This document shows, in pieces, positions 33,780-43,091 of a DNA stretch of 61,551 bases; position 1 is the stretch's first letter, and each line of letters starts with the position of its first letter. A program made the translations under genes and the position numbers. The notes beneath the pieces were generated by a model. It did no database searches and was not told the origin of the DNA. It was given only the letters and a program-made list of their open reading frames with translations. The stretch spans positions 1 to 61,551 of the forward strand of contig NZ_QWUA01000021.1 in the NCBI RefSeq assembly GCF_003576525.1. The letters are read 5' to 3'. Source of the stretch: Rummeliibacillus sp. POC4 (GTDB lineage Bacteria > Bacillota > Bacilli > Bacillales_A > Planococcaceae).

Positions 33780-34364
33780 TTACCCCTTTTGAATCCCTTT
33801 TTGTAAAATCTGATGAACGCGTGGTGCCATTTCAACTAAATCATATTTTTGCTCTTTCATTACCCAAGTTGTAGATACTTCATCTATCGTTCCAAAAATC
33901 ACTTGTCTTGTTAAACGAATATCAATATTCTCTTGAAACTCTCCATCTTCAATACCCTTTTGTAATATTTCGTCAAGCAATTTTAAATATCCTTTTAAAA
34001 TACTATTAATTTTCAAACGAAGTTCTTTATTGGATTGACGAAGTTCTAATTGAGTAACAACTGCTAAATGATGATCATTCGATAGCACCTTAAAATGTCC
34101 TTCAATCATTCGATAGAGCATTTCAGAAGCTGAATTACTATCATTAATAATTTCCCGCAAGTTATCAACAAAAACTGACATTTTCTCTTGAAAAACAGAT
34201 ATCAAAATATCCTCTTTGTTTTTGAAATATAGATAAATTGTTCCATCAGCTACACCTGCTTGTTTCGCAATCTTGGAAACTTGTGCCTGGTGATAACCAT
34301 TTTCCGCTATTGCGATGACAGCAGCGTCAATAATCTGTTTGTATTTAGGCTTGTTTTTTTTCAA
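33780..34364 (-). CDS. fadR: TetR-family repressor of fatty-acid degradation
   Basis: A 194-residue repressor released by long-chain acyl-CoA. The DNA-binding domain occupies residues ~5-50 (I-I-D-A-A-V-I-A-I-A-E-N-G, then V-S-K-I-A-K-Q-A-G-V-A-D-G-T-I-Y-L-Y-F-K). The TTG at 34364 is used, not the longer frame to 34403, because GGTGGTGATC lies before it and the length then equals B. subtilis FadR. The longer frame would also cover the operator. A palindromic FadR box lies just upstream (34393-34410), implying autoregulation. Confidence 0.93.
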   Translation of the reverse strand: MKKNKPKYKQIIDAAVIAIAENGYHQAQVSKIAKQAGVADGTIYLYFKNKEDILISVFQEKMSVFVDNLREIINDSNSASEMLYRMIEGHFKVLSNDHHLAVVTQLELRQSNKELRLKINSILKGYLKLLDEILQKGIEDGEFQENIDIRLTRQVIFGTIDEVSTTWVMKEQKYDLVEMAPRVHQILQKGIQKG

Positions 34365-34392
34365 TCTGATCACCACCGGTTTTTTAAAAATA

Positions 34393-34410
34393 TGAATGAC
34401 CATTCATTCA
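34393..34410. promoter_or_regulatory. FadR operator between lcfA and fadR
   Basis: TGAATGACCATTCATTCA is an almost perfect palindrome fitting the Bacillus FadR consensus TGAATGAnTAnTCATTCA, 29 bases before the fadR start. Confidence 0.8.
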
Positions 34411-34460
34411 TATTTTTATAATATATTTTCAGCCGGAGGATGTCAAGCATCGTACAATTT

Positions 34461-36149
34461 TTAGTTTAACTGTTCTTGTTTTGCTTTTTCTTCTTCCACT
34501 AAAGATCTACGTAAAATCTTTCCTACAGCTGTTTTAGGAAGTTCTGAACGAAACTCATATATTCTTGGGACTTTATATGCCGCTAAATTTGCACGACAAT
34601 ATTCATTGAACTCATCTTCGGTTACTTGATAACCTTCTTTTAATACAATATATGCTTTTACTGTTTCACCGCGATATGGATCTGGTACACCTGCAACAAC
34701 ACATTCTTGTACCGCATCATGCTCATATAAAACTTCTTCTATTTCACGTGGATATATATTAAAGCCACCAGCAATTATGATATCCTTTTTCCGATCAACC
34801 ACGAAGAAATACCCGTTTTCATCCATATAGCCTAAATCACCTGTTAGTAACCAGCCATTACGTAAAGTCATCTCTGTATCCTCAGGACGATTCCAGTATC
34901 CTTTCATCACTTGTGGGCCTTTTACTGCAATTTCACCCACTTCACCTACAGGCAACTGTTCTAATGTATCTGTCTTAAAAATAGCCGCATCTGTATCTGG
35001 CCATGGAACACCTATAGAACCTTTTACACGTTCTCCATACCATAAGAAATTGGCATGTGTTACCGGTGAAGATTCTGTTAATCCGTATCCTTCTACCAAT
35101 TTTCCTCCAGTAACTTTTTCGAATTTTTCTTGTACTTCAACAGGTAATGAAGCTGATCCACTTATACATGCTTTAATAGATGAGAGATCATATTTATCAA
35201 TATCTGGATGATTCAGGAGGCCAATATATAATGTTGGTGCACCAGGGAACAGAGTAGCTTTTTGTTTTTGAATGGCTTTTAACGTATCTGTTGCATTAAA
35301 TTTAGGCATTAACACCATTTTATCTTTACGCATTACTGATAGTAGTAAAACAGTTGTCATACCATACACATGGAAAAATGGTAATACCCCCATAATTACT
35401 TCTTCACCAGGTGTACATTCAGACATCCAGACACTGCACATTTGTACGTTGGCCACTAGGTTTTTATGCGTCAACATAACGCCTTTCGGAAAACCTGTTG
35501 TACCTCCAGTATACTGAAGTAACGCAATATCATCTTCATTGTTGGTTGAAACTTCAACCTTTTTCACTTGGCCAATCTTCATAATTTCAGTAAAAAGATG
35601 ATTCATGCCACTATGCTCAACTGTCACTTTAAAACCATATTCCTTTTTTTGAACAAAAGGATACAACAGATTTTTCGGGAATGGTAAATAATCTTTTATG
35701 CCCGTTACAATTATATTTTCTAAATCTGTATTCTTTTGCACTTTCATAATACGAGGATAAAGTATATCTAATGTAACAATTGCCTTAGCACCTGAATCTT
35801 TAAGTTGATATTCTACCTCCCTTTCAGTATAAAGTGGGTTTGTCTGAACCACAGTACCCCCAGCATATAAGATACCGTAATAAGCTATAACACTTTGCGG
35901 ACAGTTTGGCAGCATAATTGCTACGCGATCCCCTTTTTCGATGCCAATTTTCACTAAATAATTTGCAAACTTTAATGAGGATTCATATAACTCTTGATAA
36001 GTTAATTCTTTACCAAGAAAGTGAATCGCAATTTTCGTAGGAGTTTTTTCTACAGCCCTCGTCAAATATTCCTGTAATGGAATTTCCTCGTATTCCATTG
36101 TTGTAGGAATATTTGGAGGATAGTTCTTTAACCAAATTTTTTCGGTCAA
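34461..36149 (-). CDS. lcfA: Long-chain fatty-acid-CoA ligase
   Basis: A 562-residue AMP-forming acyl-CoA synthetase that activates fatty acids for beta-oxidation. Motifs: Y-T-G-G-T-T-G-F-P-K-G (ATP loop) near 215, G-Y-G-L-T-E near 360, T-G-D-L-G-Y near 444 and the C-terminal K-T-A-V-G-K-I-L-R-R lysine loop. The TTG at 36149 follows AAAGGAGG by eight bases and gives the usual length. It is the first gene of the fad operon. A cre-like site (36213-36226) suggests carbon catabolite repression by CcpA. Confidence 0.94.
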   Translation of the reverse strand: MTEKIWLKNYPPNIPTTMEYEEIPLQEYLTRAVEKTPTKIAIHFLGKELTYQELYESSLKFANYLVKIGIEKGDRVAIMLPNCPQSVIAYYGILYAGGTVVQTNPLYTEREVEYQLKDSGAKAIVTLDILYPRIMKVQKNTDLENIIVTGIKDYLPFPKNLLYPFVQKKEYGFKVTVEHSGMNHLFTEIMKIGQVKKVEVSTNNEDDIALLQYTGGTTGFPKGVMLTHKNLVANVQMCSVWMSECTPGEEVIMGVLPFFHVYGMTTVLLLSVMRKDKMVLMPKFNATDTLKAIQKQKATLFPGAPTLYIGLLNHPDIDKYDLSSIKACISGSASLPVEVQEKFEKVTGGKLVEGYGLTESSPVTHANFLWYGERVKGSIGVPWPDTDAAIFKTDTLEQLPVGEVGEIAVKGPQVMKGYWNRPEDTEMTLRNGWLLTGDLGYMDENGYFFVVDRKKDIIIAGGFNIYPREIEEVLYEHDAVQECVVAGVPDPYRGETVKAYIVLKEGYQVTEDEFNEYCRANLAAYKVPRIYEFRSELPKTAVGKILRRSLVEEEKAKQEQLN

Positions 36150-36212
36150 TTGATACGCCTCCTTTACCATGCAAAATTTTAGAATATTGCTAATTTTAAT
36201 TATAAGGAAAAT

Positions 36213-36226
36213 AGGGAGCGCTTTCA
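36213..36226. promoter_or_regulatory. cre-like site upstream of lcfA
   Basis: On the minus strand TGAAAGCGCTCCCT matches 12 of 14 positions of the CcpA consensus TGWAANCGNTNWCA. Confidence 0.5.
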
Positions 36227-36325
36227 ATTAATATTCACTAATTTTACGTTTTTTCTAGAAATTAATTGATTAATAGAGAATTTAATTAACATATCATCTT
36301 TATCATTTAAAGAATAGCTTTAAAA

Positions 36326-36366
36326 TAAAAAGCTAGGCTCGCATCTAATTTGAGCCTAGCTTTTTA
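36326..36366. terminator. Bidirectional terminator
   Basis: AAAAAGCTAGGCTC and GAGCCTAGCTTTTT form a perfect 14-bp stem including the A/T runs. It ends the mutS2-yshE transcript before lcfA. Confidence 0.88.
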
Positions 36367-36401
36367 TATATTAATCTATAATTACATCGTCTAACTGGCT
36401 T

Positions 36402-36482
36402 TTAGTTCATCATTAAATAGACAATTCCTGTAATAATGAAAAGGCCACATACCACCATTAAAACTTTTGCTAAAGTTTCCAT
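36402..36482 (-). CDS. Tiny single-pass membrane protein (26 residues)
   Basis: An ATG at 36482 with AGGAGAG upstream and a TAA at 36402. The peptide is M-E-T-L-A-K-V-L followed by one hydrophobic helix ending Y-L-M-M-N. It starts 18 bases after the yshE stop and lies before a strong terminator, so it is probably the last gene of that operon. Size and context suggest a small accessory membrane protein; function unknown. Confidence 0.6.
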   Translation of the reverse strand: METLAKVLMVVCGLFIITGIVYLMMN

Positions 36483-36500
36483 TTGAACTCTCCTAAACTG

Positions 36501-36914
36501 CTAAGAAATACTTGCACCTATCACAAATGATAAACCAACTGAAATTGTAAAGGAAATAAAACCAACAGATTTATTATCCTGTTCAATTTCCTCATCAATA
36601 TTAAATGTTGGTGTCAAAAATTCAAAAAGAATATAAGCGAAGATCAGTAAGATAAATCCAAACAATCCCCAACCAATCATTTCTATCAATGAATTGTGTC
36701 TCTCGATCGAATAACGGAATATATTACACACCCCTAAGATTTTACCGCCAGTTGCTAAGGCCACAGCGATATTGCCGTTCTTTATTTCTTGCCAGTTTTT
36801 ATATTTTGTAACTAGCTCAAATATTACCATTGATACAACGAGGCATAGTACAACAATACTGAAATAGCCTGCTGTCTCAACAATTGGATGATGCCAAAAG
36901 CTACTTAGCAACAT
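36501..36914 (-). CDS. yshE: DUF350 membrane protein (YshE-like)
   Basis: A 137-residue protein with four hydrophobic segments in two repeated halves, the DUF350 layout. The ATG at 36914 has GGGGG upstream; the start at 36932 has none. It follows mutS2, as yshE does in B. subtilis. Function is not established for the family. Confidence 0.83.
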   Translation of the reverse strand: MLLSSFWHHPIVETAGYFSIVVLCLVVSMVIFELVTKYKNWQEIKNGNIAVALATGGKILGVCNIFRYSIERHNSLIEMIGWGLFGFILLIFAYILFEFLTPTFNIDEEIEQDNKSVGFISFTISVGLSFVIGASIS

Positions 36915-36941
36915 AAAATCCCCCACTTCCATAATTCTCTA

Positions 36942-39308
36942 TTATTTCAATTCCACAACGGTAACACCATATCCGCCTTCCCCAGCTTCACCGTAACGGT
37001 ATGATTTCACTCGTTTATGTCGTTTTAGTAATGCTTGGATTCCTTGTCGAAGAGCACCTGTACCCTTACCATGAATAATGGATACACGATTATAGTTAGA
37101 CAATAATGCATCATCTAAATATTTTTCAGTACGGATCATTGCATCTTCATAGCGTTCTCCTCGTAAATCTAATTCCAATTTCACATAAGAATCACGATTT
37201 CGAACATTGGCAACTGATACTGTATCTTTCACTTTTTCAGGTTTCACATATTCTAAATCAGATTCTTCGAGCTTCATCTTCAAAATACCAATTTGAACAA
37301 TCCATTCTTTATCTGAAACTTTTTCTAGTAATGTTCCTTTTTGACCGTAGCTTAGTACTTTAACTTCATCGCCCTTTTGCAAGTTGATAGCACGAGCATT
37401 TGCTTGGCGTTGTTTTTTCAAAATGCGATTTTCTTCAGGAGCAGCTTCTTCTAGTTTTTTACGTGCTTCAATGATTTCATGTTCTTTAACAACTTTGTTT
37501 GCATTTAAACGCATTTTATGAAGTTCATCGATTACTTCTTCTGCTTCTCGTTTTGCATCCTCAACAATTTTGCGAGCTTTTTCTTTTGCTTTTTTAGCAA
37601 GCTCTTCTTTGTTTTCTTCATATTCTTTTAGCTTTTTATCAAGTTCTGCTTGTAATTTTTCGGCCTCTTCTAATAATTGATGAGAGCGTTCTGCATCAGC
37701 TTCGGAACGACGACGACTTTCTTCAAGAGAAGCAATCATCGATTCGACTTCATGTCGATCTGTACCTGTGAAAGATTTGGCACTATTAATAATATGCTCT
37801 GGTAATCCTAGTCGAGTTGAAATTTCAAAAGCATTACTGCGTCCTGGGACACCAATTAGTAAACGGTAAGTTGGGCTAAGTGTTTCAATATCAAATTCAA
37901 CACTGGCATTAATAACACCTTCACGATTATAGCCATATGCCTTAAGTTCGGGATAGTGTGTTGTTGCCATAACACGAGCACCTCGTCCATGAACTTCGTC
38001 TAAGATAGATATTGCAAGCGCTGCACCTTCTTGAGGGTCAGTACCTGCGCCTAATTCATCGAATAAGATTAATGAACGCTCATCAAACTTTTGAAGGATA
38101 TCTACAATATTCACCATATGACTAGAGAATGTAGATAAACTTTGTTCGATGGATTGTTCGTCACCAATATCAGCAAATACTTCTGTAAATACAGATAACT
38201 CCGATCCATCTAATGCAGGTACAGGAATTCCAGCCTGCGCCATTAAAGTACATAAGCCTACTGTTTTTAAAGTAACTGTTTTACCACCAGTATTTGGACC
38301 AGTAATAACAATTGCTGTAATATCACGACCAAACTCGATATCATTGGCTACTGCTTCGTCTATTGGCAATAAAGGATGACGTGCTTTTCCTAATTTAAGA
38401 TAACCTTCATCATTCATAATAGGCATTGTACATTTGTTGGCCTGTCCATATTTTGCTTTGGCCAATATAACATCAATTTCACCTAATAACTGAACTAGTT
38501 CGAATAACGAGTGTGCAACCTCTTGAACCAAAGCCGAAAGATGAAGCAATATTTTTTGAATTTCTACTTTTTCTTTTGCCTTTAGACGGTGAATTTCATT
38601 ATTAGCTTGAACTACAGCATCAGGCTCAATATAAAGTGTTTGTCCTGATGCAGATTGGTCATGTACGATACCGCCATAGTGTCCTCGGTATTCTTGCTTT
38701 ACAGGAATTACAAAACGATCGTTACGAATAGTAATGATTGAGTCAGAAAGCATTTTAGAAGCGTTGCTACCTCGAGTTAAACTTGCCAACTTTTCACGTA
38801 CACGGCCTTCTTGCGCACGTAATTGTTGACGAATTGAGCGTAATTCAGAACTTGCAGAATCCATGACTGCTGCATTTTCATCAATACAAGAATTAATCTC
38901 ATGTTGTAATCCAGTGAGCACAGGAATATCATTTTTCTTTTGTATAAAATGCGGAATTTGAATCACATCTTCATCTTCAATAACTTCGATAAATTCACGG
39001 AAGATGCGACTCGCACGAATGGTACTTGAGATTTCCATCAATTCTTGAGGACTCAACATACCACCAATTTGTGCACGTTTTGCATGAGGGCGAATATCGA
39101 ATATTCCTCCCATCGGCACAGATCCTTTTACGCGTAAAATAGATAACCCTTCATCCATTTCATCTAATAATTTCTTCACTGTTGCTAAATCTGTTTCAGG
39201 TACTAATTTTTCAATTGCTGATGTACCGATAGAACATGTACAATAAGTTGCCACTTGGGCACGTACCTTATCAAACTCTAGTGTTTTTAGTGCGCGTTCT
39301 GCAATCAC
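36942..39308 (-). CDS. mutS2: MutS2 (RqcU-type) ATPase and endonuclease
   Basis: A 788-residue protein. The MutS-like core and lever lie in ~1-310; Walker A G-P-N-T-G-G-K-T and Walker B L-I-L-F-D-E-L-G-A-G-T-D lie near 335 and 415; T-T-H-Y-P-E-L-K-A follows. There is a long Lys/Glu coiled coil (~515-620), a KOW-like segment (Q-K-G-D-E-V-K-V) and a C-terminal Smr domain with L-D-L-R-G and H-G-K-G-T-G. In B. subtilis MutS2 acts on collided ribosomes and in recombination control. Full length, between polX and yshE. Confidence 0.95.
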   Translation of the reverse strand: MIAERALKTLEFDKVRAQVATYCTCSIGTSAIEKLVPETDLATVKKLLDEMDEGLSILRVKGSVPMGGIFDIRPHAKRAQIGGMLSPQELMEISSTIRASRIFREFIEVIEDEDVIQIPHFIQKKNDIPVLTGLQHEINSCIDENAAVMDSASSELRSIRQQLRAQEGRVREKLASLTRGSNASKMLSDSIITIRNDRFVIPVKQEYRGHYGGIVHDQSASGQTLYIEPDAVVQANNEIHRLKAKEKVEIQKILLHLSALVQEVAHSLFELVQLLGEIDVILAKAKYGQANKCTMPIMNDEGYLKLGKARHPLLPIDEAVANDIEFGRDITAIVITGPNTGGKTVTLKTVGLCTLMAQAGIPVPALDGSELSVFTEVFADIGDEQSIEQSLSTFSSHMVNIVDILQKFDERSLILFDELGAGTDPQEGAALAISILDEVHGRGARVMATTHYPELKAYGYNREGVINASVEFDIETLSPTYRLLIGVPGRSNAFEISTRLGLPEHIINSAKSFTGTDRHEVESMIASLEESRRRSEADAERSHQLLEEAEKLQAELDKKLKEYEENKEELAKKAKEKARKIVEDAKREAEEVIDELHKMRLNANKVVKEHEIIEARKKLEEAAPEENRILKKQRQANARAINLQKGDEVKVLSYGQKGTLLEKVSDKEWIVQIGILKMKLEESDLEYVKPEKVKDTVSVANVRNRDSYVKLELDLRGERYEDAMIRTEKYLDDALLSNYNRVSIIHGKGTGALRQGIQALLKRHKRVKSYRYGEAGEGGYGVTVVELK

Positions 39309-39320
39309 TTAAAACACCTC

Positions 39321-41027
39321 CTATTTTTTCTCTAAAAAATTCACAAAATCATTGAATGACCATGTGTTTACGATATTTTCTTTTTTCAACCAAGCTTTTT
39401 GAGCGTATTTTGTCCCAATTTCCATATAACGTAATTGCTCGATTGCATGAGCATCTGTATTAATCGCAATAGGAACACCCGCATTTGCAGCCATTTCTAA
39501 ATGCTCTACACAAAGATCCAGTCGATACGGATTTGCATTTAACTCTAAAATTTTACCATATTCTTTCGCCCATGCAATAAGTTGAGGTATATCAGGATTA
39601 TACCCATCACGTTGACCAATCACACGCCCCGTTGGATGTGCAATCATATCGACATGAGGATTTTTCATCGCATTATGCAATCGCTCCATGATTTTCTCTT
39701 GGGGTTGTGAAAAGCTAGAATGAATTGATGCAATCACAAAATCCAATTCAGCCATTACATCATCTTCAAAATCAAGCGAACCATCTGGTAATATATCCAT
39801 TTCAGTTCCCGCTAATAATCGGAAATCTGGATGTTTTTCATTGAAGGACCAAATTTCTTTTCGTTGCTCGATTAATCGCTCTGGTGTAAGACCATTCGCT
39901 ACTTTTAGATATTGGGAATGATCTGTTATGACTGCATATTGATAACCTTTTGCTATTAAAGCTTCCCCCATCTCACGAACTGCATTCGCACCATCTGACC
40001 AAGTCGTATGCATATGCAAATCAGATTTAATATCACTAAGTTGCACTAGATTTGGTATATCATCAAGACGTTCAAATTCGTGAGTACCTGCCCGTACAGT
40101 TGGAGGGATAAAAGGCAAATCAAAATGTGCAAAGAAATCCTTTTCAGTATTAAAAGTTAAAATAGATCCATCTTGCTGTTCTACACCATATTCACTGATT
40201 TTCTCGCCACGCTCTTTAGCGATTTGTCGCATTCGAACATTATGTTCCTTTGAACCAGTAAAGTGATGAAGCGCTGTTGCATATTCAGCCTGTGATACTA
40301 AGCGAAAGTCAACATTCACATCTTCTGTTTGTAACGTGACAGATACTTTCGTGTCTCCAGCCGCAATGATTTCTTTTACAGCCAATTTAGACAATAATGC
40401 TTCCTTCACTACTTCCGGCTTACTTGTTGCAATGATAAAGTCAACATCCTTACTTTGTTCTTTTACACGTCTAAAACTACCAGCTACAGAAGATTGTTGA
40501 ATCTCCGGTATCTGTTCTAGGATCTCCTCAATTCCAGAGACAACTTCTTCTAATAACCATACAGGATGAAACTCTGCTCTTTTGCCAAAAGATTCTAGCT
40601 CTTTTAGTATCTTTTCTTCTGTTTTTTTACCAAATCCAGATAGTGCTGAAACTTTTCCATCTTCACAAGCTTCTTTTAAACTTTCTGCTGAGTCCACTCC
40701 AAGTTCTTGATAAAGTTTTGCTATCTTTTTCCCACCTAAACCTGGCAATTTTAACAATGGTGGCAAGCCTTTTGGAACTTCATTTTCCAATTGTAGCAGC
40801 ACTTCAGATTGTCCATTTTCTAACAAATCATGAATAACAGCTGCTGTTCCTTTACCGATACCCTTTATAGCTGTAATATCTTCAATCTCATCTATACTTC
40901 GTGTGTCCGCTTCTAATGCTGCAGCAGCTTTTCTGAATGCAGATATTTTAAATGGGTTAACGCCTTGAAGTTCTAAATAGAGTGCTATTTTCTCAAGCGT
41001 GTTAATAATTATTTTTTTATTCATCAT
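39321..41027 (-). CDS. polX: Family X DNA polymerase with PHP domain
   Basis: A 568-residue repair polymerase and 3'-5' exonuclease. The N-terminal helix-hairpin-helix units contain A-I-K-G-I-G-K-G and L-P-G-L-G-G-K-K; the polymerase palm has G-S-F-R-R and D-V-D-F-I near 185-205 and V-D-F-R near 258. The C-terminal PHP domain (about 335-560) has D-L-H-M-H-T, H-S-Q-Y, E-M-D-I-L and N-T-D-A-H metal ligands. It probably acts in base excision repair. It lies between cvpA and mutS2 as in B. subtilis. Confidence 0.94.
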   Translation of the reverse strand: MMNKKIIINTLEKIALYLELQGVNPFKISAFRKAAAALEADTRSIDEIEDITAIKGIGKGTAAVIHDLLENGQSEVLLQLENEVPKGLPPLLKLPGLGGKKIAKLYQELGVDSAESLKEACEDGKVSALSGFGKKTEEKILKELESFGKRAEFHPVWLLEEVVSGIEEILEQIPEIQQSSVAGSFRRVKEQSKDVDFIIATSKPEVVKEALLSKLAVKEIIAAGDTKVSVTLQTEDVNVDFRLVSQAEYATALHHFTGSKEHNVRMRQIAKERGEKISEYGVEQQDGSILTFNTEKDFFAHFDLPFIPPTVRAGTHEFERLDDIPNLVQLSDIKSDLHMHTTWSDGANAVREMGEALIAKGYQYAVITDHSQYLKVANGLTPERLIEQRKEIWSFNEKHPDFRLLAGTEMDILPDGSLDFEDDVMAELDFVIASIHSSFSQPQEKIMERLHNAMKNPHVDMIAHPTGRVIGQRDGYNPDIPQLIAWAKEYGKILELNANPYRLDLCVEHLEMAANAGVPIAINTDAHAIEQLRYMEIGTKYAQKAWLKKENIVNTWSFNDFVNFLEKK

Positions 41028-41077
41028 TTACCTCCTAATCGACAAAAGACTTCTCTCTATAGAGAGAAGTCTATCAT

Positions 41078-41617
41078 TTACTTCATATAAACAAACCATA
41101 GATTTTGGAATGTTTTAGAAATTATAGGTGTATAATCTAGTATTAATGTCGTTAAAAATGAGCTATCTACGTATTTTTGAATACTAGCTAATGGTAACAA
41201 AGCTAATACATAAAGTACGATAAAAATAAGTAAGTAAGCTTCAATAACTCCAAAAAGTCCACCTAATATCCGATTTAAGCCACCTAGAATTGGGATATGT
41301 CTTAAAAAATCAAATAATGATGCGAAAATTTGTATAGCAAATTTCACAACAAAGAAGATCAATGCAAATGCTAGCAACTGATAAAAAGTCTGGCTTAAAT
41401 CTAATTGCTCTACTGCAAATTTTAATGTAGTATTTTCATCAACGGAAGGATATGGAATCCATAACACTAATTTTTCCGCTAATGGCTTATAATATAAATA
41501 AGCTACAATAATAGAGATCAAAAAGCCAGCCATTTGGATTAGTTGTACGATTAACCCCCTTCTAGCACCGCTTACTAATCCAACAAGTAATAATATAATT
41601 ATGATTAAATCAACCAT
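41078..41617 (-). CDS. cvpA: CvpA-family membrane protein
   Basis: A 179-residue integral membrane protein with four hydrophobic segments and the family pattern [11 protein letters not shown] near the start, G-A-R-R-G-L-I and the [14 protein letters not shown] segment near 113. It overlaps zapA by eight bases. Corresponds to B. subtilis yshB. Function is not settled. Confidence 0.87.
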   Translation of the reverse strand: MVDLIIIILLLVGLVSGARRGLIVQLIQMAGFLISIIVAYLYYKPLAEKLVLWIPYPSVDENTTLKFAVEQLDLSQTFYQLLAFALIFFVVKFAIQIFASLFDFLRHIPILGGLNRILGGLFGVIEAYLLIFIVLYVLALLPLASIQKYVDSSFLTTLILDYTPIISKTFQNLWFVYMK

Positions 41618-41882
41618 TCACTTCATCCTTTAATTTTTTCAATTGTGATTCTAGTAATTCTACTTGTTTTTTTAATTTCAAGTAATCATTTACTGCATTA
41701 CAGGCAGTAAGGACGGCTAATTTGGCACTGTCGAGGCTTGGGTTTGCTCGCTTAATCATACGCATTTGTTCATCAACACTTGCTGCTACAAATCGCATAT
41801 GTCCTGGAGACTCTATTCCAACTATATTATATGTTTGACCATAGATTTCAACTGAAACTTTATTTTTTTGTTGCTCTGACAA
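41610..41882 (-). CDS. zapA: Cell division protein ZapA
   Basis: A 90-residue FtsZ-associated protein that bundles protofilaments at the Z-ring. It has [15 protein letters not shown] at the start, a central N-D-Y-L helix and a C-terminal coiled coil ([14 protein letters not shown]). The TTG at 41882 follows AAGGAGG by eight bases. It is divergent from rnhC. Confidence 0.92.
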   Translation of the reverse strand: MSEQQKNKVSVEIYGQTYNIVGIESPGHMRFVAASVDEQMRMIKRANPSLDSAKLAVLTACNAVNDYLKLKKQVELLESQLKKLKDEVNG

Positions 41883-41969
41883 AGCCGTAACCTCCTTCAA
41901 AGTCCTATTTCTTATGATAGCATGAAGTGTCTAAGTTGTGAATAATTTGAGAAGAAAGGAATATTAAAT

Positions 41970-42905
41970 ATGTCTAATATTGTCATTAAGTTAACTACAA
42001 AGGTACAAAAAGAAGTTATGAACTATTATTCTCAAAATATTATCGAACGAAAGGCTCCTGGCGTTATTTTTGCTGCAAAACTACCAGATTGCGCCATTAC
42101 TGCCTATTCATCTGGTAAAGTCATGTTCCAAGGTAGCGGTTGTGAACGTGAAGCCAATCATTGGAAGTCACAAGCTGAAGACACACCTTCTATGACGTCA
42201 TCTAAAGGTGATTCGTTGCCTAAAAACTTGTCCTCTTTATCTGTATTGGGTTCTGACGAAACTGGAACCGGAGATTATTTTGGTCCAATAACTGTAGCAG
42301 CTGTCTATGTACCACAAGACAAAATTGAATTGGTAAAAGAATTAGGTGTTAAAGATTCAAAAATGCTATCCGATGAATACATGCTCAAAATAGCACCAGA
42401 TTTAAAAGCGACACTTCCTAATTGTGTATTAACACTCCCTAACGAAAAGTATAATGAAGTTCAAAAAAAGGGATTTTCCCAAGGAAAGATGAAAGCCTTA
42501 CTTCATAACCAAGCACTTCGAAAAGTTCTCAATGAAATTGAGCCAGAAAGACCAGCTCACGTACTTATCGATCAATTTGCTGAAAGAAATACCTACTATA
42601 ATTATATAAAAAATGAAAAAGAAATCGTATCAGAAAATGTGTTATTTGCAACAAAAGCTGAACAAATCCATGTTGCTGTCGCTGCTGCATCCATTCTAGC
42701 TCGCTGTGCTTTCTTACACGAAATGGACAAACTAAGCAAAAAAATCGGTATCTCATTGCCAAAAGGTGCCGGCCATCAAGTAGATGAAGTTGCAGCAAAA
42801 ATATTATTAGCTCAAGGGGAAGATACCCTTTACAGTGTCACAAAATGGCATTTTGCAAATACCCAAAAAGCTTCGCGTATTGCATCTAAAAAACGTTTTA
42901 GATAA
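41970..42905 (+). CDS. rnhC: Ribonuclease HIII
   Basis: A 311-residue enzyme cutting RNA in RNA-DNA hybrids. The N-terminal ~80 residues are the TBP-like substrate-binding domain; the catalytic domain has G-S-D-E-T-G-T-G-D (residue ~94), K-D-S-K near 126, V-L-I-D-Q-F-A near 197 and A-A-A-S-I-L-A-R near 237, with the D-E-D-E active-site set. It is the only plus-strand gene in this block, divergent from zapA. Confidence 0.95.
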   Translation: MSNIVIKLTTKVQKEVMNYYSQNIIERKAPGVIFAAKLPDCAITAYSSGKVMFQGSGCEREANHWKSQAEDTPSMTSSKGDSLPKNLSSLSVLGSDETGTGDYFGPITVAAVYVPQDKIELVKELGVKDSKMLSDEYMLKIAPDLKATLPNCVLTLPNEKYNEVQKKGFSQGKMKALLHNQALRKVLNEIEPERPAHVLIDQFAERNTYYNYIKNEKEIVSENVLFATKAEQIHVAVAAASILARCAFLHEMDKLSKKIGISLPKGAGHQVDEVAAKILLAQGEDTLYSVTKWHFANTQKASRIASKKRFR

Positions 42906-43028
42906 AGTAAACCTAAATTCAGAAGACATAACGATACTCAAATAACTTCAACTTTTACTGAGTATATCGTAATCATATTGCAAGAATATAACTAAATCAT
43001 GATAATTCAATGACTTAAAGTAACAACG

Positions 43029-43069
43029 AAAAAGTGCTAATGGAAATAAAATCCACTAGCACTTTTTTC
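43029..43069. terminator. Bidirectional terminator between rnhC and the opp operon
   Basis: AAAAAGTGCTA-TGGA and TCCA-TAGCACTTTTTT form the stem, with T-runs on both strands. Confidence 0.85.
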
Positions 43070-43091
43070 TTAAAGGTAAATAACTGTTAAA

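Noticed and set aside
34365-34403. N-terminal extension of fadR
   Set aside because: It would cover the FadR operator and lacks a ribosome-binding site; the TTG at 34364 gives the normal family length.
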